DNA of 64,000 bases from Flammeovirgaceae bacterium UBA6059 (GCA_002435755.1 DIYH01000008.1:1-64000); one strand, 5' to 3'; counted from the stretch's first letter, positions 16,703 through 24,128 are shown. Program-made: numbers and translations. Notes: a model not told the origin generated them from the sequence alone.

Positions 16703-17032
16703 ATGAGAAGAGATGTTTTCCAGGCAATAGCCGATCCTGTCCGCCGTGACATTATCGAGCACCTGGCTGAGGAACCGTTGACAATCAACCAGGTGGCTGA
16801 TAAGTTTGACGTTAGTCGACCAGCCATCAGCAAGCACCTGAAGATCCTACAGGAGTGTGGACTTGTCGACATTCAGCAGCAGGGTCGGGAAAGATTCTGC
16901 AAGATACAGCCGAGCAGCCTGGTACCAGCATTTATGTGGCTGGAGCAGTATCGAAAGCTCTGGGAGGACAAACTCGATTCATTCGAAAACTATCTAAACG
17001 AACTACAATCTAAATCCAAAGACAATGAGTGA
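16703..17032 (+). CDS. ArsR-family HTH transcriptional regulator
   Basis: A 109-residue winged-helix repressor of the ArsR/SmtB fold: RRDVFQAIADPVRRDIIEHLAEEPLTINQVADKFDVSRPAISKHLKILQECGLVDIQQQGRERFCKIQ. The recognition helix is VSRPAISKHLKIL. There is no cysteine pair of the metal-sensing type; instead the protein is paired with an AHSA1/SRPBCC gene whose start overlaps its stop by 8 bp. In this widespread pairing the HTH protein controls its own operon. Two repeated palindromes overlap the promoter immediately upstream. Confidence 0.93.
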   Translation: MRRDVFQAIADPVRRDIIEHLAEEPLTINQVADKFDVSRPAISKHLKILQECGLVDIQQQGRERFCKIQPSSLVPAFMWLEQYRKLWEDKLDSFENYLNELQSKSKDNE

Positions 17033-17480
17033 TGCACAAGAATTAAGCAAAAGAACTTTAACCCTCGAACGCACCTTCAAGGCCCCTATCCAACTCGTGT
17101 GGGACGCCTGGACACAGCCCGCCCATATCGCCAATTGGTGGGGACCTAAAGGCATGGAAACAGAAGTGAAGACACATGACTTTCGCGTGGGAGGGCGTTG
17201 GGAGTTCGTCATGCGGATGCCTGATGGCAATCTATTCGTCACAGAAGGAGAATATCAGGAAATAGTAGAAGGTCAGAAGATCGTGACGACCGCTGATTTC
17301 AAGCCCATGACCGAAGGTGTCACGCTCATCGTGGAACTCACCGAACAAGGAGATCAAACACACTTCAAGTTCAGTGTGGTCCATGAGACTGAGGAGTACT
17401 GTAAGCAGCAGGAAGAGATGGGCTTCTACAACGGCTGGGGCTCTACTTTTGATCGATTGGGGGAATACTTGGTCAAGTAG
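17025..17480 (+). CDS. SRPBCC/AHSA1 domain protein
   Basis: A 151-residue protein of the START/Bet v1-like AHSA1 family: LTLERTFKAPIQLVWDAWTQPAHIANWWGPKGM at the N-terminus, the core VGGRWEFVMRMPDGNLFVTEGEYQEIVEGQKIV, and a C-terminal helix ending NGWGSTFDRLGEYLVK. This family forms a hydrophobic cavity; many members partner an ArsR-type regulator in one operon, as here (8 bp overlap). The ligand is unknown. The adjacent rhlE gene ends 15 bp away on the other strand. Confidence 0.92.
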   Translation: MSDAQELSKRTLTLERTFKAPIQLVWDAWTQPAHIANWWGPKGMETEVKTHDFRVGGRWEFVMRMPDGNLFVTEGEYQEIVEGQKIVTTADFKPMTEGVTLIVELTEQGDQTHFKFSVVHETEEYCKQQEEMGFYNGWGSTFDRLGEYLVK

Positions 17481-17495
17481 ATAGAAAAGGTTGAA

Positions 17496-18746
17496 TTACC
17501 GTTTCGGTCTTCTTCTCCAGTGTTTCTTGTTACCCCCGCTTGCACCTCCCAGTCTGGATTTTGGTCGGCGGTGGTTTCCTTGTTTGGAGGCCGGCTTGAC
17601 CCCTGTCGGCTTGTCAGTAGGCTCAAAGCCTTCCATCACCTCGGTAGGGATAGGCTGCTCGATAAGCTTCTCGATATCACGCAGATACTCAACTTCATCC
17701 ACACCAACAAGTGATATAGCTTCACCACTGGCACCTGCCCTACCTGTGCGACCAATCCGATGGACATAGTCCTCCGGGATATTGGGTAACTCAAAGTTGA
17801 TGACGTGTGGAAGTAGTGGTATATCCAATCCTCTTGCCGCTATGTCAGTAGCAACAAGCACCCGGATGTCTCCTTTCTTAAAGCCAGCCAAGGCCTTGGT
17901 TCTTGCTCCCTGACTCTTATTACCATGAATGGCTGCAGCACTGACATCTGCCTTATTCATCTTCTCTGCGAGCCTGTTCGCACCGTGCTTGGTACGGGTA
18001 AAGACAAGCACTTGCTGCCATCGGCCTTCAGCGATCATGTCGATGACCATGTCCGTTTTCTTTTTCTGATCTACCCGATAGGCCTTCTGGATGATCTTCT
18101 CTACCGTGGTATTTTCTGGTGTAGCTTCGACCATCACAGGATTGTGAAGAAATCCATTGGCCAGCTTCTTGATATCAGAGGAGAAAGTTGCGGAAAAGAG
18201 TAGGTTCTGCCTTTTTTCGGGTACGAGACGGAGCACCTTCTTGATATCATGGATAAAGCCCATATCGAGCATGCGATCTGCTTCGTCAAGCACCAGGATC
18301 TCGACTTGGGATAGCGACAGCAAACGCTGATTATTAAGATCGAGCAGCCTGCCAGGGGTAGCGATCAGGAAGTCCACTCCACGTCTGAGCGCATTGACCT
18401 GTGGGTTTTGATTGACACCTCCAAAGATCACCGTGGAGTGGATGTCGAGGTACTTGCTATATGATTCAGCATTGTCCAGTATCTGTGCTGCGAGCTCACG
18501 CGTAGGGGTTAGTACCAATGCTCTGACCGGTCGTCTCTTTTGACGTGGATGCTTTGAGAGCAGTTGTAGAATAGGTAAGGTGAAGCCAGCAGTCTTGCCA
18601 GTACCCGTCTGCGCAGAGGCGAGCACATCGCGTCCTTGCAGGATGACAGGGATGGCTTTTTCTTGTATGGGAGAGGGTGATCTATACCCTTTGTTAGCGA
18701 CTGCCCGCAGTAGCGGATCGGACAAGCCCAATTTGTTAAATGACAT
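17496..18746 (-). CDS. rhlE: DEAD-box ATP-dependent RNA helicase, RhlE-like
   Basis: A 416-residue helicase with all core motifs: Q motif (FNKLGLSDPLLRAV...GYRSPSPIQ), I (SAQTGTGKT), Ia (PTRELAAQI), GG, Ib (TPGRLLD), II (DEAD in LVLDEADRMLDMGF), III (SAT), IV (QVLVFTRTKHGA), V (VATDIAARGLDIP) and VI (HRIGRTGRAG). The C-terminus is a short basic tail rich in Arg/Lys/Gly, typical for RhlE-like proteins that help ribosome assembly and RNA remodelling in the cold. Helicase and subfamily assignment is good; the precise RNA target is unknown. A helically phased ACGT motif array lies about 160 bp upstream of its start. Confidence 0.92.
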   Translation of the reverse strand: MSFNKLGLSDPLLRAVANKGYRSPSPIQEKAIPVILQGRDVLASAQTGTGKTAGFTLPILQLLSKHPRQKRRPVRALVLTPTRELAAQILDNAESYSKYLDIHSTVIFGGVNQNPQVNALRRGVDFLIATPGRLLDLNNQRLLSLSQVEILVLDEADRMLDMGFIHDIKKVLRLVPEKRQNLLFSATFSSDIKKLANGFLHNPVMVEATPENTTVEKIIQKAYRVDQKKKTDMVIDMIAEGRWQQVLVFTRTKHGANRLAEKMNKADVSAAAIHGNKSQGARTKALAGFKKGDIRVLVATDIAARGLDIPLLPHVINFELPNIPEDYVHRIGRTGRAGASGEAISLVGVDEVEYLRDIEKLIEQPIPTEVMEGFEPTDKPTGVKPASKQGNHRRPKSRLGGASGGNKKHWRRRPKR

Positions 18747-18903
18747 ATGTAGTTCTTTACCAAATGACTATCCTTTGGTAAAGCGTCATTTCAGTGTTGA
18801 GTGGCAAAGGTACGACGAATAATGGCAGGATGGGCTATTAAACTCGTGGGAGGTGCAGACATAGTTATAAGGTAGTCCATCTGACATCGAAGCAACTCCC
18901 ATA

Positions 18904-18943
18904 AAACGTTTTTTAAACGTTTAGAAACGTAGCTATACGTTTA
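18904..18943. promoter_or_regulatory. Phased ACGT-motif array upstream of rhlE
   Basis: ACGT occurs at 18906, 18917, 18927 and 18937, that is every 10-11 bp, within the repeated word AAACGT/ACGTTT. One face of the helix thus shows the same motif four times. Position about 160 bp upstream of the rhlE start, and just before the cassette-like region, makes it a candidate binding site for a multimeric protein. No matching factor is identified. Confidence 0.4.
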
Positions 18944-19143
18944 AGCAGACGGCTAATCATAGATAAAATCTTATTTGTAAGGGGACGTACATCTTCAAAA
19001 AAGCAACACTGAGTATATTCCAATACCACCAAAAGTCTGCAATCCAGCTCACTGAAGGTTATTCTATTCTTGAGATGATCTAATGCGAAATTCGTACTAC
19101 ATTTATAAAGAAGATAACGCGCACAATGCGTGTTACACTATTG
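18944..19143. other. Gene-free spacer before the cassette-like cluster
   Basis: About 200 bp with no supported gene on either strand. Its right end carries an imperfect palindrome (TAACGCGCAC..GCGTGTTA, 19115-19134) immediately before the first cassette boundary, which might be the remains of an earlier recombination site; no left partner for it was found. Confidence 0.35.
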
Positions 19144-19521
19144 TTGAAGCGCAATACGGCTCGCCTGTGCCAGGCTCACCTGAAGATCCTTTCGTCTGCT
19201 CTTTTTATACTACCATCAAGCCAGTATCCGCCCGGTTGGCTTAATAATGCCACCGCACTCACACTGCCCTCGTCAGCACCGCTTCCTCGTCCCGCGCCAC
19301 CGCTTCCCCTTCCGCCTGCTTACCGTCTGCTAAAGGAATCTACATACTACGTCGCAAGTGCTCCTGTAAAACTAGCTTCAGCTCAGTACGAGTGCCGCCC
19401 GCGCGACTCCCCTGCTCCGACGTTGTACCGCTCGCCAGCCCACCCAGGGCCAACCTTAGCCATGCAGCTATCTTACAGCTTCTCTAAACCAACTTTACGA
19501 GCAAACTCTACAAGTATCTTC
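19144..19521. other. Cassette-like unit with no recognisable gene
   Basis: This stretch between the first boundary and its spacer is richer in C and in GC than its neighbours. A plus-strand frame (19126-19605) crosses it, but its product is a low-complexity Pro/Ser/Leu-rich string, begins outside the unit and runs into the spacer, so I do not call it a gene. It may be a decayed gene or a non-coding cassette. Confidence 0.4.
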
Positions 19522-19780
19522 ATTGCGCTTCAATGCCCGCGTAACCCAAAAGTGGCTAGCAATCAACAACACTACTCAAGCACCGGCGATCCGAACAGCG
19601 CTTAACACTACGTAAGTGTGATTCTATGGCCACTTTTGTACTTCAATCTACTCCCGGAATCCTTACATATGAAGATTCTACCAGCCCAACATCTAAAGCA
19701 GGGAACGACCCCCATCGCTCATCTTCATATTCACAGGATTCCTCTGTATCTTGAACCACCCTTACGCGGGCATTGTGGTG
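19522..19780 (+). repeat. attC-like structured spacer 0
   Basis: The outer arms CAATGCCCGCGTAA (19531-19544) and TTACGCGGGCATTG (19762-19775) are perfectly complementary over 14 bp. Inside are two further paired segments: AAAAGTGGC (19548-19556) with GCCACTTTT, and a near-perfect 21 bp hairpin (GGAATCC...ATATGAAGAT at about 19656-19676 with ATCTTCATAT...GGATTCC at about 19720-19741). The core triplets are AAT and ATT rather than AAC and GTT, changed together so that pairing is kept. Left boundary sequence ATTGCGCTTCAA matches the start of the preceding unit (19144-19155) in reverse complement. Confidence 0.6.
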
Positions 19781-19798
19781 CATGACTGCATTTCGTAA

Positions 19799-20329
19799 AT
19801 GAACCTCCAAGAAAAATTAAATCGGATTAACGAAGAGATTAAAGCGGGCTTGAAACTTAAGTCTGCTGATCGACTAAGAAACTTAATTAACGAGTATCCG
19901 AACGAACTTAGCGTTTGGGAACGTTTGGCTGAACTCTATTACGAATCAGGTTTTCTGGATGCTGCGGGTAGATACTGGATATTGACCGAACCAACAGAAG
20001 AACGAATTAAAACGGCCGTTGACATCTATCTTAATTCTGTTAACCACTCAGGAACTCAAATACTTCAAGACATTACTTTTCGGGGCAACAAGGACGAACT
20101 CCCTGAGTATGCAAGAAATAAGCTGATTGAGATTGAAGCAGACAGCAAAGAGAAGTCCAACTATGTCCCAACCTTCAAACCATGGCAGAACAAGCAAAAA
20201 AAGAAGAACCCAAAACATCAACAGACTTTCAAAGACAAGCTCATTACAGCAGTAATATTCACAATTCTCATTTCAATTGTTGTGTTTACAATTATTGGCT
20301 TCATTTCAACTTTGAGATGGATCTTCTAA
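19799..20329 (+). CDS. Hypothetical protein with C-terminal membrane anchor (DUF6584-like)
   Basis: A 176-residue protein. Residues 1-115 look like a helical TPR-like domain (LKSADRLRNLINEYPNELSVWERLAELYYESGFLDAAGRYWIL), which I associate, without a search, with the DUF6584 family. A basic linker (KPWQNKQKKKNPKHQQTF) is followed by a single C-terminal transmembrane helix (LITAVIFTILISIVVFTIIGF), giving a tail-anchored topology. Its ATG is 26 bp inside the cassette-like unit that begins at 19772. No operon partners; the next gene is in a different unit. Confidence 0.7.
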   Translation: MNLQEKLNRINEEIKAGLKLKSADRLRNLINEYPNELSVWERLAELYYESGFLDAAGRYWILTEPTEERIKTAVDIYLNSVNHSGTQILQDITFRGNKDELPEYARNKLIEIEADSKEKSNYVPTFKPWQNKQKKKNPKHQQTFKDKLITAVIFTILISIVVFTIIGFISTLRWIF

Positions 20330-20335
20330 AAACGA

Positions 20336-20570
20336 CACCACAACAATATGTATTAGGCATGTGCTTACGTGCTTTCTATAAATTGCATCAGAACTCGCCC
20401 GTGAGTCTGCCGCCGAGATAGGTTTGTGCTGTTTGGAAACTTTTGCTTGCGGGATTTCTTCACTTCAGAACGCAGCGCCTTCTACAAACTTTGGAAGCAC
20501 CGGCAGACTTCACTACATTAGTGCTATCCATAAAGTGAGAGCACACGCCTTATACATGGACGTTAGCGGT
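20336..20570 (+). repeat. attC-like structured spacer 1
   Basis: About 235 bp between CACCACAAC (20336-20344) and GTTAGCGGT (20562-20570). The outer arms pair as ATGTATTAGGCATGTGCT against AGCACACGCCTTATACAT with three mismatches, and an inner arm GTGAGTCTGCCG pairs with CGGCAGACTTCAC. CACCACAA is the reverse complement of TTGTGGTG at the start of this unit (19773-19780). The sequence is homologous along its length to spacer 3 at 22011-22260. Together with the 5' part of the next unit it accounts for the 304 bp gene-free stretch here. Confidence 0.6.
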
Positions 20571-20633
20571 AAGAAAGCGACCTTGTGGGCTTCAGCGAAT
20601 TTAATTAAGTGCCGCTATGACTGTTTAATAATT

Positions 20634-21173
20634 ATGACTATTAGGGATATCAGTGATACGCAAATTGAGAAAGGATATTATCATATTGAGTATACAAACA
20701 TCCATAATCATAGATTGCAATTGGTTAGGCTTATTCATCTTTGGAGACAAATTGGAATTCCAGGCATAATAGTTTCTTTTGTTTTCATTGCAAGAATTGC
20801 AATTCGGTTGGAAAGTGCGTGGATATTGATTTTTGGTTTGATGATTGGGATTGCTATATCAGTTTTAGTACACCGAACGACCCTTGCAATAGACAAAGCT
20901 GTTAGAAGCTATTATGCCAGAATTGTATTCTTGGAAATGCTTTTGGATTTTCATTTTTTCAGGGATTACTTATGGAAAAATTATAAGGAGTTGATGTCAC
21001 AAATAACTTCCAATTCAAGCAAAAAAGATATAGAAGAAATTCTCTCAGTAGAAAATTTGGTTTGGAAGAATAGATCCTCAAGTAGCATTTGGTTTAAAGT
21101 TTATTATATATTGATGTCAATCTTTGTAGCAGCCACTATATGGATTATTTACAATGGATACGTACAATTCTGA
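20634..21173 (+). CDS. Hypothetical two-to-three-helix membrane protein
   Basis: An open frame extends upstream into the spacer, but the ATG at 20634 gives a compact 179-residue protein and is the first ATG after the boundary at 20562. Hydrophobic segments lie at about 42-60 (IGIPGIIVSFVFIARIAI), 64-82 (AWILIFGLMIGIAISVLV) and near the C-terminus (VYYILMSIFVAATIWIIY); the middle is soluble and charged. No known domain is recognised. AT-rich compared with rhlE and the later housekeeping genes, in keeping with acquired DNA. Confidence 0.65.
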   Translation: MTIRDISDTQIEKGYYHIEYTNIHNHRLQLVRLIHLWRQIGIPGIIVSFVFIARIAIRLESAWILIFGLMIGIAISVLVHRTTLAIDKAVRSYYARIVFLEMLLDFHFFRDYLWKNYKELMSQITSNSSKKDIEEILSVENLVWKNRSSSSIWFKVYYILMSIFVAATIWIIYNGYVQF

Positions 21174-21178
21174 AGAGT

Positions 21179-21303
21179 ACCGCTAACAAATGCTGAAACG
21201 CCATAAGCTAATGAGGTACTTGCAAAAGACTGTGCAATCTACTAGATTCTGTATGTTAATAAGAGTTAAGCTTACGGCGTTTAGCTAAACGTTTGTTGTT
21301 ATT
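21179..21303 (+). repeat. attC-like structured spacer 2
   Basis: The most attC-like site here, about 120 bp. Left core ACCGCTAAC (21179-21187) is the exact reverse complement of GTTAGCGGT at the start of the same unit (20562-20570). The arm AAACGCCATAAGCT pairs with AGCTTACGGCGTTT (one mismatch), and the outer arms AACAAATG and CGTTTGTTG pair more loosely. The right core is GTTATT at 21298-21303. The site starts 6 bp after the stop of the preceding gene, as is usual for cassettes. Confidence 0.65.
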
Positions 21304-22012
21304 GAGTACCACAGAAATTAAACTATCAAAATTGGACATAGCAGTCATACTTGACTTATTGGTTACCATTCCGAATGGATCGGTCAACATGAGAGATGAC
21401 AGAACAAAAGACGCTTGGTCAGTTGATGTTGATTCGCTTGAACTCTCTAAATTCCCAATAACTCAAGAAATATATCAAGCAGTAACCAACGAAAACCCTT
21501 CAACTTTTAAAGGTGATCAGTTACCAGTTGAAACGGTTTCCTGGATAGAGGCAGTGAACTTCTGTAATACTCTTTCTGAATTAATAGGTAAGGGTAAATG
21601 CTATGAAATCGACCTATTTTCAAAGAAAACAACGATGAATTTATCATCAAATGGATTTAGACTACCAACAGAAGCAGAATGGCAACATGCTTGCCAGGCA
21701 GGAACCAGAAATATTAGACATGGGGATCTGGATGAAGTCGCGTGGTTCAAACACAACTCTAACGATCAAACTCAGGAGGTAGGACAAAAGAAACCTAATA
21801 AATGGGGGCTTTACGACATGCTTGGGAATGTTTGGGAATGGTGCTCAGACATTTATGATGAAACAGTTTATGGAACATATCGCGTTTTTCGAGGGGGCGG
21901 CTGGTGTGACCAAGAAAGAAGTGTCATGGCAACTACTCGAAGAAGAAGTCATCCTTTCTCCTTTAAAATTGATGACTTAGGATTCAGAATAGCTACAAAC
22001 ACGAAAAAATAA
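21302..22012 (+). CDS. Formylglycine-generating enzyme (SUMF1/FGE) family protein
   Basis: A domain of about 235 residues with the SUMF1/FGE pattern: LVTIPNGSVNM at the N-terminus, LSKFPITQEIYQAV, PVETVSWIEAVNFCNTLSE, GFRLPTEAEWQHACQAGT, NKWGLYDMLGNVWEWCSDIY, RVFRGGGWCD and DLGFRIA at the end. Such C-type-lectin-fold proteins include sulfatase-activating enzymes and many non-catalytic binding or toxin/defence modules. No in-frame ATG precedes the domain start; the TTG at 21302 (or 21293, which lies in the recombination-like core) is the only choice that keeps the domain whole. Function beyond the fold is unknown. Confidence 0.8.
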   Translation: MSTTEIKLSKLDIAVILDLLVTIPNGSVNMRDDRTKDAWSVDVDSLELSKFPITQEIYQAVTNENPSTFKGDQLPVETVSWIEAVNFCNTLSELIGKGKCYEIDLFSKKTTMNLSSNGFRLPTEAEWQHACQAGTRNIRHGDLDEVAWFKHNSNDQTQEVGQKKPNKWGLYDMLGNVWEWCSDIYDETVYGTYRVFRGGGWCDQERSVMATTRRRSHPFSFKIDDLGFRIATNTKK

Positions 22013-22260
22013 TAACAGCTTACAATATGCATTGAGGCATATGCTTACGCACTTTCTGCAAACCACATTGGTACTCGCAAGTGCGTCTACCGCTAAGAAA
22101 GCTCGCTATTTGGAAATATAATCCTATTGGATTTTTGCACTTCTGATCGTCGCTCCTTCCACAAACTTTGGAGGTCCTCCCTTGTCGAATGCAACAGACA
22201 TAATTATTTTAGAGTGATCACCAAATTGAGAGCATATTTCTTCATACAAAGACGTTACTA
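22011..22260 (+). repeat. attC-like structured spacer 3
   Basis: About 245 bp from AATAAC (22011-22016) to GTTACTA (22254-22260). AATAAC overlaps the stop codon of the preceding gene and is the reverse complement of GTTATT at that unit's start (21298-21303). The end arms pair partially (GCATATGC near the left end, GCATATTTC and ATACAAAGAC near the right). Blocks such as TTCCACAAACTTTGGAGG, GGCATATGCTTACG and the terminal GACGTTA are shared with spacer 1, so both descend from one ancestral repeat. Confidence 0.55.
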
Positions 22261-22271
22261 TATCCATTAAG

Positions 22272-23480
22272 ATGTATTCATATATAAATAATTTAGTTAT
22301 TACATTTTCAATTTCGCTTCTCACTCAATATGGCTATGGTCAAGTTACATTTGACAAAGGATACTTCATACGAAATGATAATCAGCGAATTGAGTGTGAA
22401 ATCAAGAATTTAGACTGGAAAAGAAACCCCGCCAAGTTCATTTATAGAAGTTTAGAGAACGGAGAAGAAGATAGGGCCAACATAGGAACAGTGAAAGAAT
22501 TTGGGATCTACAACTACTCCAAATTCCTCAGAAGTAATGTTGAAATTGACATTTCAAATAAATTGTATGACAGAAGAAACCCTACCTATTCCAGCGAAGT
22601 AGTTTTCTTAGAAGTATTGATTGAGGGTGAATCAAACTTATATCAATATCGCGGCAACAACTCAGAAAAATATTTCTACTCGACAGAAGAATCTCCAGGA
22701 ATAACTCAGTTGGTGTATAAGGAATATCTTACATCGAATGGTCAATTGGCTAAAAACAATTACTACCAACAGCAGCTAATCAACCATTTAAACTGTTTGG
22801 AACTTGATGTTGATAAGGTCGAGCGCATCAACTATAGAAAAAAAGATCTGACCAACGTTTTTATTAGAGAGAATACTTGTGCGAATAGTGAATTCACCAA
22901 TTATACGGATAAGGGAAAAAGAGACCTTTTTAACCTATCTCTTAGAGCAAGAATGAATTCTTCATCTTTAGAACTATGGAGTGCTGATCCCAACCCAAAT
23001 TTTAGAAATACAGATTTTGGAAAAAAAATTGAATTTGGAATAGGCATAGAGGCTGAATTCATACTTCCATTTAATAAAAATAAGTGGGCCATAATATTGG
23101 AACCAACTTATCAGTCATTTGCATCTCAAACTGAATCTTCAACAATTACTTCTCAAGTGAATTACAGATCAATTGAGTTTCCAATAGGAATAAGGTATTA
23201 TCTATTTCTAGAAGATAACGCCAAATTTTTTGTTAACGGCACTCTAACAAACGGCTTGGTTCTATTTGATTTTCCAGAATCCAAAATTGAGTACAATACA
23301 GGTCGTGATCTTGAGATCAACTCTGGAGGCAATTTTGGCCTTGGGTTTGGGTATAAACACCATGACAGGTATAGTTTGGAAATTAGGTTTCAAGAAAAAC
23401 GGGGAGTTTTAGGAAGTTATCAATTTTGGTCTTCCGAATATCAAACGCTTTCTCTGATTGTAGGATATTCTATGTTTTAA
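22272..23480 (+). CDS. Putative outer-membrane beta-barrel protein
   Basis: A 402-residue exported protein: hydrophobic N-terminus ending GYGQ, an N-terminal region (about 25-190) of unknown fold with the phrase GYFIRNDNQRIECEIKNLDWKRNPAKFIYR, and a C-terminal half with alternating hydrophobic beta strands (FGIGIEAEFILPFNKNKWAIILEPTYQSF, IEFPIGIRYYLF, FGLGFGYKHHDRYSLEIRFQ) and a final aromatic residue (GYSMF), as in small outer-membrane barrels. Proteins with this layout are common and uncharacterised in Bacteroidota. It is the only gene of its cassette-like unit; the ATG lies 12 bp after the boundary. Confidence 0.7.
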   Translation: MYSYINNLVITFSISLLTQYGYGQVTFDKGYFIRNDNQRIECEIKNLDWKRNPAKFIYRSLENGEEDRANIGTVKEFGIYNYSKFLRSNVEIDISNKLYDRRNPTYSSEVVFLEVLIEGESNLYQYRGNNSEKYFYSTEESPGITQLVYKEYLTSNGQLAKNNYYQQQLINHLNCLELDVDKVERINYRKKDLTNVFIRENTCANSEFTNYTDKGKRDLFNLSLRARMNSSSLELWSADPNPNFRNTDFGKKIEFGIGIEAEFILPFNKNKWAIILEPTYQSFASQTESSTITSQVNYRSIEFPIGIRYYLFLEDNAKFFVNGTLTNGLVLFDFPESKIEYNTGRDLEINSGGNFGLGFGYKHHDRYSLEIRFQEKRGVLGSYQFWSSEYQTLSLIVGYSMF

Positions 23481-23700
23481 AATCCGCAACACGGATACTA
23501 CATGGGGCTAGTGAGATTTGAATCGAAACTACGGACTTAAAGTGTTGTTTTCAGCTTTTAAGCTCGTCTGATGTAACAGATTCCACTAATCTTTCTATAC
23601 TTGACAAATGTGAGTTATACAACTTATAGTTTGACATGCTATTCACTAGCTTTATGCGCACCTGCCGATTTAGAGACGCGTATAACTACTTAGTTAATCC
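23481..23700 (+). repeat. Possible degenerate attC-like spacer 4
   Basis: A gene-free 237 bp gap. AAC (23488-23490) and GTTAATCC (23693-23700) lie at its ends and an inner pair GCTAGTGA (23507-23514) / TCACTAGC (23643-23650) is perfect over 8 bp, giving the same overall plan as the other spacers. However the left core does not match the start of the preceding unit beyond AAC/GTT, so the assignment is weak. Confidence 0.35.
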
Positions 23701-23717
23701 AAAACGGAAAACAAAAA

Positions 23718-24128
23718 GTGAAACTAAGAATCGAAAAGAATAAACTGACTGCAAAAGAGTATCAGTCCATTAGAGCAACAACAGGTTGGGATATGCTTGA
23801 AGAAAAAGTCGTTGAAAAGGCAATAGAAAATGACCTTTTTTCGGTATGCGTCTATCATGATAATGAACTTGTCGGAATAGGAAGAATTATAGGTGATGGG
23901 TACATCTATTTTTATATTCAGGATATAATTGTGATACCTGAATATCAGAAAAAAGGAATCGGTCGGGTAATAATGGACAACATTGAAGGCTACCTTTTGA
24001 CGGCCGCAAACAACAATTCTTTCGTAGGACTAATGGCTGCCGTAGGAGTGCAAGGGTTTTATGAAAAGTATGGGTACAAAGTTCGACCAGAAAATGGATC
24101 AGGTATGTACAAAGTGGTCAGAAAGTAG
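23718..24128 (+). CDS. GNAT family N-acetyltransferase
   Basis: A 136-residue acetyltransferase starting at GTG 23718. It has the acetyl-CoA-binding core VCVYHDNELVGIGRIIGDGYIYFYIQDIIVIPEYQKKGIGRVIMDNIEGYL, with the Q/RxxGxG/A loop as QKKGIG, and the C-terminal FYEKYGYKVRP, where the tyrosine that often acts as general acid is found. Close in form to small 'YjgM/PhnO-like' GNATs that acetylate small amines; the substrate is unknown. The gene follows the possible spacer 4 and may be the last unit of the cassette-like cluster, though no clear end site was found after it. Confidence 0.88.
   Translation: MKLRIEKNKLTAKEYQSIRATTGWDMLEEKVVEKAIENDLFSVCVYHDNELVGIGRIIGDGYIYFYIQDIIVIPEYQKKGIGRVIMDNIEGYLLTAANNNSFVGLMAAVGVQGFYEKYGYKVRPENGSGMYKVVRK

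Larger units (their letters stand above)
19144..23692 (+). mobile_element. Integron-like gene cassette cluster without integrase (proposed)
   Basis: Five successive units each hold at most one gene and end in a structured spacer. In four of them the first bases of the unit are the reverse complement of the first bases of the following spacer: TTGAAGCGCAAT/ATTGCGCTTCAA, TTGTGGTG/CACCACAA, GTTAGCGGT/ACCGCTAAC and GTTATT/AATAAC. In integrons this relation exists because a cassette is a circle opened inside its attC core (G|TTRRRY, with RYYYAAC as the complementary core). Most cores here contain AAC at the left and GTT at the right end of the spacer. Genes all read on the plus strand. No tyrosine recombinase is in the window, and most spacers exceed the usual attC length, so 'integron-like' is an inference. 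Confidence 0.55.

Noticed and set aside
19126..19605. Plus-strand frame of 159 codons in the spacer after rhlE
   Set aside because: The product is a Pro/Ser/Leu-rich low-complexity string with no domain, it crosses two proposed cassette boundaries, and its composition follows the C-rich DNA rather than coding constraint.
21302..22012. FGE-like protein as a target of a diversity-generating retroelement
   Set aside because: FGE/C-type-lectin folds are common DGR targets, but no reverse transcriptase or template repeat is present in the window.
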